Assembly: GCA_964522215.1 (NCBI GenBank)
Contig: CAZFVR010000027.1
Coordinates: 1 to 22,193 of the forward strand
Length of the DNA: 22,193 bases
Reading direction: 5' to 3'
Source of the DNA: CAG-390 sp964522215
GTDB taxonomy: Bacteria > Bacillota > Clostridia > Oscillospirales > CAG-272
Both the position numbers and the translations under genes were made by a program. The notes beneath the pieces are model-generated. The model had not been told where the DNA came from. It saw only the letters and a program-made list of their open reading frames with translations, and did no database searches. Numbering within the stretch: the first letter of the stretch is position 1; each line of letters starts with the position of its first letter. Below, piece by piece: positions 16,746 to 22,167 of the stretch.

Positions 16746-16861
16746 CGGTTGCGAAACAATGGATACAGCTTTTGTTTGCAGCTGTCGATAAACTCCGTAG
16801 GGTGGGGGACGGCTCCCGCCGCAACGAGGGGTGCTTCCGTCTATAGGTGAAAGAAACGACT
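16746..16861 (+). repeat. R2 dispersed repeat, copy 2
   Basis: It matches the reverse complement of 2762-2882. The core hairpin is GGTGGGGG-ACGG-CTCCCGCC (16801-16820). The C-to-T change in the left arm relative to copy 1 still pairs as G-U. The side hairpin here is CAGCT / AGCTG instead of AGCC / GGCT, so pairing is kept while sequence differs. It follows the SGNH gene in the same strand sense, as copy 1 follows rpsO. Confidence 0.75.
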
Positions 16862-17007
16862 ATTGCCAAGTCTTCTCATGTGTGAGAAGCGACTTGCACC
16901 GCTCGGCGGGTCAAGTCGTCAAAAACTACTCGGCTAATGAAATTCGCCTTTTTTGCTCGCAAAAACGTCGTTTTGGCATGTTGTACCATGATCAATGACG
17001 GATGATA
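16862..17007. other. Hairpin-rich spacer after R2
   Basis: No gene is seen. CTTCTCA-TGTG-TGAGAAG (about 16872-16889) is followed by CGACTTG pairing with CAAGTCG across CACCGCTCGGCGGGT (about 16889-16918). The outer sequence AAGTC / GACTT offers an alternative pairing. The rest to 17007 is AT-rich with poly-A/T runs. Confidence 0.4.
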
Positions 17008-17042
17008 AGAAAAAAACAAGGATCTCCGCCGCGCGTAGATCT
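17008..17042 (-). terminator. Probable terminator of the DUF2156 gene
   Basis: On the minus strand a stem of about 7 bp (AGATCT against AGATCC plus flanking pairs, with one G-U) around a GC-rich loop is followed by a seven-U run (A run 17011-17017). A separate perfect 12-bp hairpin at 17056-17082 (CCCCCGGCGACC / GGTCGCCGGGGG) lies between it and the gene but has no U tract. Confidence 0.55.
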
Positions 17043-17091
17043 TCCCTATAGCTTCCCCCCGGCGACCTGCGGTCGCCGGGGGATCCGTTAT

Positions 17092-18063
17092 TCATCTATC
17101 GATACTCAAAAAGAATTTCGGTGGCAGGCGTACGGGGTGGAGCGATAGCTTTGAGCGGCGCAAGCCCTCCTCGCCGCAATCCTCCTCGCGGTTGACGGTC
17201 GATATCCGCCCCGCAAGGCGCAGGCAAAACTCGTGAAACACCATCGGATAAGCGCCCGGCAGCTCCCGCGTGGCCTTTTCCACATGCACACAAAGCATGC
17301 CGCCAACTATCTCACCAAAGGTCATGGCTGCCACGCGCTCGCCGGTATAAAGCAAAATGCCCTCCTGGCCGTAACTCTCCCAGTTGGCCAGCACCTCGCG
17401 CACGGCATCGCGCTCACCTATCAGAGCCTCGCCAAGCTCTCCCGCCGCCTCAAGCCGACGGTAATATTCCTCGCAAAACTCGCTTGCCGCGCCGATATTT
17501 GATTCCGAGATATCCTCAACATGCCACTGCCCGGCGGTGGCCTTAAATTTATTTATGTGGTTGCGCTGACCCGCCAGATGCCGCCCGCCAAGGCTTATCA
17601 TATCCGCGGCATTGTAGATATAATCGTTCCAGTCGCGGTCGTGCCACACACGCGCCTCCGGCAAAAAGGGAGAGATAAGCCCGCACTCCGCCTCCGAAAC
17701 ACAGCAAAACGCGCGCGCACCTCCCGATATCAGCCGACCGATGGCCGCCGATACCTCTCCCGGGTGCAATATAACGCCGCGCTCGGCTATAGCCTCGTCC
17801 CCCGCATGATATGCGTGCGGGCAGGTGTATGATACCACCGACGGCAGGTCATTGCTCGGCGTTTCGTCAGGATCGGTGGCATAGCGCAGATAAAGCAGCT
17901 CGGTACCGTCTGCCTGCACCTCAAATGCCAGCTCGGTGCCGTAGTAGCGGCGCCACATTACGATATTTGCGGGGGTCAGGTCGCATATCTCGCCGCGATA
18001 TGAGGATAGCACCCGCGCAAGCCTTGGTATGTCCCCCACCGTTGGGGCTCTGAAATCTATCAT
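17092..18063 (-). CDS. DUF2156 family protein (LPG synthase C-terminal-like)
   Basis: This product of about 323 residues belongs to the DUF2156 family, which shares its GNAT-like double fold with the catalytic domain of MprF lysyl-phosphatidylglycerol synthase. Visible marks are DYIYNAADMISLGGRHLAGQ, RNHINKF near the middle, GERVAAMTFGEI, AYPMVFHEF and the family ending NREEDCGEEGLRRSKLSLHP. No membrane segments are present, so it is a soluble stand-alone version; the reaction is unknown, and an aminoacyl or acyl transfer is only inferred. The start is taken as ATG 18063 (MIDFRAPT), since the family begins here. TTG 18096 would add 11 residues. Neither has a visible ribosome site. The gene begins about 32 nt after the rplA terminator stem, so it may rely on readthrough or a weak promoter. 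Confidence 0.82.
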   Translation of the reverse strand: MIDFRAPTVGDIPRLARVLSSYRGEICDLTPANIVMWRRYYGTELAFEVQADGTELLYLRYATDPDETPSNDLPSVVSYTCPHAYHAGDEAIAERGVILHPGEVSAAIGRLISGGARAFCCVSEAECGLISPFLPEARVWHDRDWNDYIYNAADMISLGGRHLAGQRNHINKFKATAGQWHVEDISESNIGAASEFCEEYYRRLEAAGELGEALIGERDAVREVLANWESYGQEGILLYTGERVAAMTFGEIVGGMLCVHVEKATRELPGAYPMVFHEFCLRLAGRISTVNREEDCGEEGLRRSKLSLHPVRLPPKFFLSIDR

Positions 18064-18094
18064 TTTAAAAAAACAAATGTTAAGCTTAAATATC

Positions 18095-18125
18095 AAAAAC
18101 GGGACTGCCGCGCGGCGGCAGTCCC
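18095..18125 (-). terminator. Terminator after rplA
   Basis: GGGACTGCCG (18101-18110) pairs perfectly with CGGCAGTCCC (18116-18125). On the minus strand the stem is followed by G and five U. It ends the rpmG-rplA operon 12 nt after the rplA stop codon. Confidence 0.92.
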
Positions 18126-18137
18126 ATGATTGCTTAA

Positions 18138-18833
18138 TTAGCCAAGCTTTGCCTGGTTGATCTTGATGCCGGGGCCCATCGTGGATGCGATAACGCAGCT
18201 CTTGATGTACTGACCCTTTGCAGAGGCGGGCTTTGCCTTGATGATGGCACCCATGAGAGTGTCAAAGTTCTCGCGAAGCTTATCCTCGCCAAAGGATACC
18301 TTGCCGATGGGGCAGTGGATGATGTTGGTCTTGTCAAGACGATACTCGATCTTACCTGCCTTGGCCTCGGTTACAGCGCGTGCAACGTCGGGGGTGACGG
18401 TGCCGGCCTTGGGGGAAGGCATAAGTCCCTTAGGACCGAGGACCTTACCGAGACGGCCGATCATACCCATCATATCGGGGCTGGCGATAACAACGTCAAA
18501 CTCAAACCAGTTTTCCTTTGTGATCTTGTCAACATACTCCATATCGCCAACGTAATCTGCGCCGGCGTCCAGAGCTGCCTGGACCTTGTCGCCCTTTGTG
18601 AAAACAAGGGTGCGGACTGTCTTACCTGTACCGTTGGGAAGAACTACCGCGCCGCGGACCTGCTGGTCGGCGTGACGGGAGTCAACGCCCAGACGGACGT
18701 GGATCTCAACTGTTTCGTCAAATTTAGCCTTGGCGGTCTTGCAAACAAGACTCATAGCCTCGGCGGTGTCGTACTGACGGCTCTTTTCCAAGAGCTTTAC
18801 GCTGTCTGAATATTTTTTGCCTTTTTTAGCCAT
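18138..18833 (-). CDS. rplA: 50S ribosomal protein L1
   Basis: L1 forms the mobile stalk at the exit-tRNA site of the large subunit and in many bacteria represses the rplK-rplA mRNA. The 231-residue product has MAKKGKKYSD, LPNGTGKTVRTLVF, DMMGMIGRLGKVLGPKGLMPSPKAG and the C-terminal SSTMGPGIKIN-type end (STMGPGIKINQ), all normal. Start 18833 is supported by GAGGAGGT 8 nt upstream; the longer reading to 18854 would overlap rplK. It starts 17 nt after rplK. Downstream is a strong terminator instead of rplJ-rplL. Confidence 0.97.
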   Translation of the reverse strand: MAKKGKKYSDSVKLLEKSRQYDTAEAMSLVCKTAKAKFDETVEIHVRLGVDSRHADQQVRGAVVLPNGTGKTVRTLVFTKGDKVQAALDAGADYVGDMEYVDKITKENWFEFDVVIASPDMMGMIGRLGKVLGPKGLMPSPKAGTVTPDVARAVTEAKAGKIEYRLDKTNIIHCPIGKVSFGEDKLRENFDTLMGAIIKAKPASAKGQYIKSCVIASTMGPGIKINQAKLG

Positions 18834-18850
18834 TGTGCTGTACCTCCTCG

Positions 18851-19276
18851 TCAATCCTCGACGGTGATGCCCATCGAGCGGGCTGTACCGGCGATCATGG
18901 TCATTGCCGTCTCAACAGAAGCGGCGTTGAGGTCGGGCATTTTTGTCTCGGCGATCTTTCTCACCTGATCACGGGTCAGCTTTGCGACCTTGGTCTTGTT
19001 GGGAACGGCCGAGCCCTTCTCGATACCGGCTGCCTTTAAGATGAGCACGGGTGCGGGAGGGGTCTTGGTGATGAAGGAGAAGGAACGGTCGGCGTACACC
19101 GTAATAACTACGGGGATTATAAGGCCGATGTCATTTTTGGTTCTCTCGTTGAACTCTTTTGTGAATACCGGGATAGCAACACCGTACTGACCAAGGGCAG
19201 GACCTACGGGCGGCTGGGGAGTTGCCTTGCCGGCGGGAAGCTGAAGCTTAATGTAGCCCAGAACTTTCTTTGCCAT
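18851..19276 (-). CDS. rplK: 50S ribosomal protein L11
   Basis: L11 binds 23S rRNA at the GTPase-associated centre, the site of thiopeptide antibiotics and of RelA activation. The 141-residue product is full length, with KLQLPAGKATPQPPVGPALGQ, GLIIPVVITVYADRSFSFITKTPPAPVL and the C-terminal rRNA-binding part ending GTARSMGITVED. The N-terminal block that usually reads GQHGVNI is GQYGVAI here, followed by PVFTKEFN. The start has GGAGGT 10 nt upstream. It lies 80 nt downstream of nusG across a spacer with two inverted repeats. Confidence 0.96.
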   Translation of the reverse strand: MAKKVLGYIKLQLPAGKATPQPPVGPALGQYGVAIPVFTKEFNERTKNDIGLIIPVVITVYADRSFSFITKTPPAPVLILKAAGIEKGSAVPNKTKVAKLTRDQVRKIAETKMPDLNAASVETAMTMIAGTARSMGITVED

Positions 19277-19307
19277 TTTTAAATTACCTCCAGATGTGGT
19301 TAGTTGC

Positions 19308-19355
19308 GGAAGAATGTAAGATTTTTCTTCCTCCCACGCGACTCGCGCGAGTCGC
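19308..19355 (-). promoter_or_regulatory. Inverted repeats in the nusG-rplK spacer
   Basis: A perfect 18-nt palindrome GCGACTCGCGCGAGTCGC (19338-19355) follows the nusG stop directly, and GGAAGAA / TTCTTCC (19308-19331) forms a second hairpin before the rplK ribosome site. No U tract follows the first. This is where L1 autoregulatory sites lie in other bacteria, but I cannot recognise the consensus; a processing or regulatory hairpin is possible. Confidence 0.5.
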
Positions 19356-19356
19356 T

Positions 19357-19896
19357 TTAAGTTGTCGGGGAGACGCTCTCTGCGTCAAGCTCGACGGGAA
19401 TATCGCGGCGCCCTCTCTTGATAAGGACGGTGACCTTTTTGTGGTCCTCCGCGATCGCTTGTACCGTGCCGTTGTAGCCGTCAAACAGACCGCCCACTAC
19501 CTTTACCTCGTCGCCAACGTTTATCGCGAATTTAACGCGCTTTTCGTCGATGCCGAGAGCCTCGACCTCAGAGTCGAGCAGCGGGGTGGGACGTGAGCCG
19601 GGGCCCACAAAGCCGGTAACGCCGGTGATGTTGCGAACAACATGCCAGCTTTCCTCGGTCATGATCATTTTTACAAGCACATAGCCGGGGAAGATCTTGT
19701 TTTCGACCTCTACTTCTTTGTCACCTTTTTTTTCGACTATCGTCTCCACAGGAACGCGGATATCGAAGATGAGATGACCCAGACCGCGGTTCTCCACGAT
19801 CTTTACAAGGTTGGTCATTACCTTGTTTTCATAACCGGAATACGTATGCACCACATACCAACGCACCCCGACATTCATTTCGTTTATGTCGCTCAT
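19357..19896 (-). CDS. nusG: Transcription termination/antitermination factor NusG
   Basis: NusG binds RNA polymerase during elongation and links it to ribosomes or to Rho. The 179-residue product has the NGN domain (RWYVVHTYSGYENKV, then KIFPGYVLVKM and TGVTGFVG) and the C-terminal KOW domain (NVGDEVKVVGGLFDGYNGTV). Length and order are standard. Start 19896 lies 3 nt after the secE stop with no good ribosome site, so translational coupling to secE is likely. A shorter start at 19878 is possible. Confidence 0.97.
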   Translation of the reverse strand: MSDINEMNVGVRWYVVHTYSGYENKVMTNLVKIVENRGLGHLIFDIRVPVETIVEKKGDKEVEVENKIFPGYVLVKMIMTEESWHVVRNITGVTGFVGPGSRPTPLLDSEVEALGIDEKRVKFAINVGDEVKVVGGLFDGYNGTVQAIAEDHKKVTVLIKRGRRDIPVELDAESVSPTT

Positions 19897-19899
19897 TGC

Positions 19900-20412
19900 T
19901 CAGAAGAGCTTGCCAAGCGCGATAATGCCCTTGGAGAAAAGGAAATCGAGCAGGCCGATTATAACGGCGAAAGCGAGAACAAAAACGAGAACGATAATGG
20001 TGTTTTTCTTAACGTCGTTCTTTGAAGACCAAACGACCTTTCCAAGCTCGCTCTTGAGACTGCGGAAGAAGTTTTGTACCTTAGCCTGAAACTTTGCATT
20101 TACAAAGTAGAGGATAAGCAGAACGATAAGGGCAACGATAACGATACCAAAGGAGATAACGGCATCCCACGGGAAACCATGGTCATGTTCGTCCTCGGCG
20201 TCGGCATCGGCGTCGGCATCCGTATCGGCTGCAGCAGTGGTCACATCGGCATCTGCCGCATCATCGTCGGCGGGAGCTGCGGTTGTCGCGGCGTCGACCG
20301 GCTCGGTCGTCTCCGCGGGCTCATCCGCATAGACCGAAAAAGAGAAGAGGGAAAGCATCAGTATTAACGCCAAAATGGCGGCGAGGGTCTTTTTTGATCT
20401 GACTGATGTCAT
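19900..20412 (-). CDS. secE: SecE translocon subunit with signal peptide and acidic N-terminal domain
   Basis: The C-terminal about 65 residues are a normal bacterial SecE: an amphipathic helix (FFRSLKSELGKVVW, then SSKNDVKKN) and one membrane helix (TIIVLVFVLAFAVIIGLLDF). Position between rpmG and nusG confirms it. The oddity is the N-terminus. A signal peptide (residues 1-29, ending SVYA) is followed by an Asp/Ala/Thr-rich stretch of about 50 residues with DADADADAEDEHDHG, and then an extra membrane helix (about 84-105). The predicted topology puts the acidic part outside and keeps the SecE amphipathic helix in the cytoplasm. Total length is 170 against about 60-70 for a typical single-helix SecE. 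Start 20412 is backed by AAGGAGA 7 nt upstream. The function of the extension is unknown. Confidence 0.9.
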   Translation of the reverse strand: MTSVRSKKTLAAILALILMLSLFSFSVYADEPAETTEPVDAATTAAPADDDAADADVTTAAADTDADADADAEDEHDHGFPWDAVISFGIVIVALIVLLILYFVNAKFQAKVQNFFRSLKSELGKVVWSSKNDVKKNTIIVLVFVLAFAVIIGLLDFLFSKGIIALGKLF

Positions 20413-20423
20413 TGCAATTCTCC

Positions 20424-20585
20424 TTACTTAGATTCTCTGTGCAGAGTGTGCTTGCGGCAGAACTTGCAATATTTTTTAAGTTCAAGCCTGTCCGGAGTGT
20501 TCTTTTTGTTTTTCTTTGTGTCGTAGTTTCTCTGCTTGCACTCGGTGCAAACCAGAGTCACCTTGACTCTTTGCTCATTGGCCAT
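20424..20585 (-). CDS. rpmG: 50S ribosomal protein L33
   Basis: The 53-residue zinc-type L33 has both CXXC pairs, VCTECK and YCKFCRKH, with RNYDTKKNKKNTPDRLELKK between them. Such C+ forms are the zinc-replete paralogue in Firmicutes. Start 20585 is supported by AGGAGGTG about 8 nt upstream; the longer open frame to 20693 is leader sequence. It is the first gene of the rpmG-secE-nusG-rplK-rplA operon, 11 nt before secE. Confidence 0.96.
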   Translation of the reverse strand: MANEQRVKVTLVCTECKQRNYDTKKNKKNTPDRLELKKYCKFCRKHTLHRESK

Positions 20586-20696
20586 ATTTTCGGCACCTCC
20601 TGTTTTGTGATTATTCGACCTCTCGGTCGGTGTACCTCCCTCCGTATGTACGGCATGTGGTGACCGTGAGGCAGAGGCCGCGCAAAATTGCACGAC

Positions 20697-20754
20697 AAAA
20701 AAGCTCTGCCGACAGAGGTAAAAATATTATACCATCGCGCGGGGGATATGTCAA
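20697..20754 (-). promoter_or_regulatory. Consensus promoter of the rpmG-rplA operon with hairpin and U-run at +1
   Basis: On the minus strand TTGACA (20749-20754), a 17-nt spacer and TATAAT (20726-20731) match the consensus exactly. The predicted start is near 20719. The first bases form CTCTG-TCGG-CAGAG (20704-20717) and run into six U (A run 20697-20702), a small terminator-like structure at the 5' end. The about 130-nt leader has a further CGACC-GAGA-GGTCG hairpin. Confidence 0.9.
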
Positions 20755-20816
20755 TAGTTTTTTGCAATTTTTCTCCCGGAGAAAATAATTTTTTTTATTT
20801 TTTTTTGCAAAAGCTA

Positions 20817-20845
20817 TTGATTTATCTCTCGATATGTGCTATAAT
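20817..20845 (+). promoter_or_regulatory. tRNA-Trp promoter
   Basis: TTGATT (20817-20822), a 17-nt spacer and TATAAT (20840-20845) predict a start near 20852, five nt before the mature tRNA. It is divergent from the rpmG operon promoter, 63 nt away across a T-rich tract. Confidence 0.88.
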
Positions 20846-20856
20846 AGACAGGTCAA

Positions 20857-20932
20857 AGGGGTATAGCTCAGTTGGTAGAGTACCGGTCTCCAAAACCGTG
20901 GGTCGTGGGTTCGAGCCCTTCTGCCCCTGCCA
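20857..20932 (+). tRNA. tRNA-Trp (anticodon CCA)
   Basis: A 76-nt cloverleaf. The acceptor arm AGGGGTA pairs with TGCCCCT, with discriminator G and an encoded CCA at 20930-20932. The D loop has AGCTCAGTTGGTAGAG, the anticodon arm is CGGTCTCCAAAACCG, and the T arm is GTGGGTTCGAGCCC. The CCA anticodon reads UGG, and the AGGGGTATAG start is typical of bacterial tRNA-Trp. In many Firmicutes this gene lies within the secE-nusG neighbourhood, as here, although it is divergent. Confidence 0.97.
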
Positions 20933-20937
20933 AATGC

Positions 20938-20990
20938 AATAAATCCGAACTTCATTACCGTGATAGGTGATGTGTTCGGATTTATTGTTT
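20938..20990 (+). terminator. Terminator of tRNA-Trp
   Basis: AATAAATCCGAAC (20938-20950) pairs perfectly with GTTCGGATTTATT (20974-20986). An inner stem CATTACC / GGTGATG around GTGATA extends it. T-rich GTTTATTT follows. Confidence 0.85.
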
Positions 20991-21011
20991 ATTTCACGCA
21001 ATAATAAAAGT

Positions 21012-21043
21012 CACGAGCAGAGAGCTTTCGCTCTCTGCTCGTG
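21012..21043 (-). terminator. Terminator of the decayed gene at 21051-21432
   Basis: A 14-bp perfect stem (21012-21025 with 21030-21043) closes on the TTTC tetraloop. On the minus strand it is followed by ACTTTTATT. It sits 7 nt after the last TGA of the decayed reading frame, which supports minus-strand transcription of that frame. Confidence 0.75.
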
Positions 21044-21050
21044 TGTTCGT

Positions 21051-21432
21051 TCAAGCTGATGCATCGGCGGTCTGCGCCTTTAACGCGGCTTGTTCGGCCT
21101 TTCGCTCCTCATATTCTTTTCGTCCTTTGGATGCTGCTCATTGATCTTGGGTCTATTGGTTCATCATTTGTGTGATAAACTTTGACTCAAACGCCAACCG
21201 AAAACAACAATTGATTTCATGCGCTAATACCATATGATCACACTTTTCAACAGAATCGATGCATGAATTTATACACTTTTCAAATAAAAAATCGCCATCT
21301 AAAATACACTTCTCAAAAAATTTTGCTTTTCAAAAAAATTTCAAGAAATCGGTCAAAAAAGGTTGCCAAAGCGTTTTGAGATCTTATGTAGGTGAGGAAC
21401 ACAAAATCCTCGCTGATATTTGACATTTTCAT
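21051..21432 (-). pseudogene. Decayed small AT-rich gene, function unknown
   Basis: A reading frame opens with MKMSNISEDFVFLTYIRS near 21432 and runs to a TGA at 21313-21315 in a T6 tract. Shifting one base there continues as FEKCILDGDFLFEKC, INSCIDSVEKC and then LAFESKFITQMMNQ, to a TAG at 21153. The same frame then gives TQDQ, a TGA at 21138-21140, and AASKGRKEYEERKAEQAALK, ending at TGA 21051. The content looks like protein (EKC recurring every 11 residues, then a charged helical tail), and the end is followed at once by a terminator. One frameshift and two in-frame stops therefore separate it from a gene of about 127 codons. GC is far below the neighbouring genes, suggesting foreign origin. 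The true 5' end and family are unknown. Stop-codon recoding is a remote alternative. Confidence 0.45.
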
Positions 21433-21443
21433 AGCGATATAAC

Positions 21444-21774
21444 AATATGTTACCGGCTCCGCGCGAGAGCGCAAGCCACACAAGCGAACGACCGCTGTTG
21501 CAACACAGTGATGTCCTTCAGGACTTGGACCGATGAGAGGCACTCATCGGAAGGCCATGACAGGTGTTGGGAATAATGATACTTCCGTACTGCGGATGCC
21601 GAAGAACCCGGCGGTGGTGAGAGACCAATGAGATCGCATAGCCGGCGGTCGTCAGTTATATGCCCGTGGGTAAAACCACAATGTCGGGGATGTCGAGCGA
21701 CAAATACGGCAAAACATATTTTTTAAAACAAAACGAACCTATTACTCATGAATAATGAGTGATCAACCTTTTTT
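21444..21774 (+). ncRNA. Candidate structured RNA, unnamed
   Basis: This stretch has no intact reading frame but is dense in small perfect helices. They are GGCT..GCGC-GAGA-GCGC..AGCC (about 21454-21476), GTCC-TTCA-GGAC, CCGATGAG-AGGCA-CTCATCGG (8 bp), CCGGC..GCCGG enclosing TGGT-GAGAG-ACCA, GTGG-GTAAAA-CCAC and GTCG..CGAC. Its end has ATTACTCAT / ATGAGTGAT (21741-21763) and then CAACC and T6 (21769-21774), a plausible terminator. A TTGACA at 21420 has no well-spaced -10, so the 5' end is uncertain. I do not recognise the family. No group II domain V, group I core, tmRNA, RNase P or SRP motif is visible. The 5' edge borders the decayed gene on the other strand. Confidence 0.35.
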
Positions 21775-21905
21775 GGCTGATGGCGCACTGCTCGGGTTAT
21801 CCGATTGATCCACCCATCAGCCTTTACATATTTATCAGGAGGTAAAAGACATAAGCAAAAAGTGATGAAGCTTTTCGTCGATTTCTATGAAAAGCTTCAT
21901 TTTTT
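21775..21905 (+). other. Gene-less leader: hairpin, strong ribosome site, four codons, terminator
   Basis: GGCTGATGG (21775-21783) pairs with CCATCAGCC (21814-21822). A near-perfect ribosome site AGGAGGT (21837-21843) follows with, 7 nt on, ATA AGC AAA AAG and then TGA. Directly after is a terminator: ATGAAGCTTTTC (21865-21876) pairs with GAAAAGCTTCAT (21889-21900), followed by T6. This looks like the leader and terminator of a gene whose body is lost and whose ATG became ATA, or a tiny leader unit. The terminator itself is clear. Confidence 0.5.
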
Positions 21906-21918
21906 ATTATAATATATC

Positions 21919-21947
21919 TTGCAAAGGTCGAGAAAATATTATATAAT
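21919..21947 (+). promoter_or_regulatory. Promoter ahead of the 21955 closed fold
   Basis: TTGCAA (21919-21924), a 17-nt spacer and TATAAT (21942-21947) predict a start near 21955, the first base of the closing stem of the following RNA candidate. Confidence 0.75.
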
Positions 21948-21954
21948 TAAGATA

Positions 21955-22076
21955 GGCACGGTGAGATCTGCAGATCGTACATTTGATATGAGATCACTTG
22001 TTCCTCGTCGGAGACCGATGGTCATCCCTGTGGTCATCGTTCAAGCGATAATTGATAGATAATAATGTCCCGTGCC
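21955..22076 (+). ncRNA. Candidate about 122-nt small RNA or riboswitch-like leader
   Basis: GGCACGG (21955-21961), at the predicted transcript start, pairs with CCGTGCC (22070-22076). Inside are GTGA..TCAC around a GATCTGCAGATC palindrome, CGTCGG-AGA-CCGATG, and ATCG-TTCAAG-CGAT, plus a direct repeat GGTCATC. No ORF with a ribosome site is present. A stem closing exactly at the predicted +1 is typical of structured RNAs. No known riboswitch or 6S/SRP motif was recognised. No U-tract terminator is seen before the window ends, so it could be the leader of something beyond. Confidence 0.4.
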
Positions 22077-22167
22077 AAATAAAATCGATATAGGGCGAAA
22101 CGGATCCGATCTACTGTACTCGCATGGCGGTGAAGATCCCGATGTTCTATCCGTCTTGGAAAGATAT

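Noticed and set aside
21313..21543. 76-codon minus-strand frame as an intact gene
   Set aside because: Its upstream half overlaps hairpin-rich sequence with no ribosome site, and its downstream half fits better as part of the frameshifted decayed gene.
21444..21774. Group II intron, group I intron, tmRNA, RNase P or SRP RNA
   Set aside because: No domain V, no group I P7/J core, no tRNA-like ends, no RNase P consensus and no SRP apical motif could be seen.
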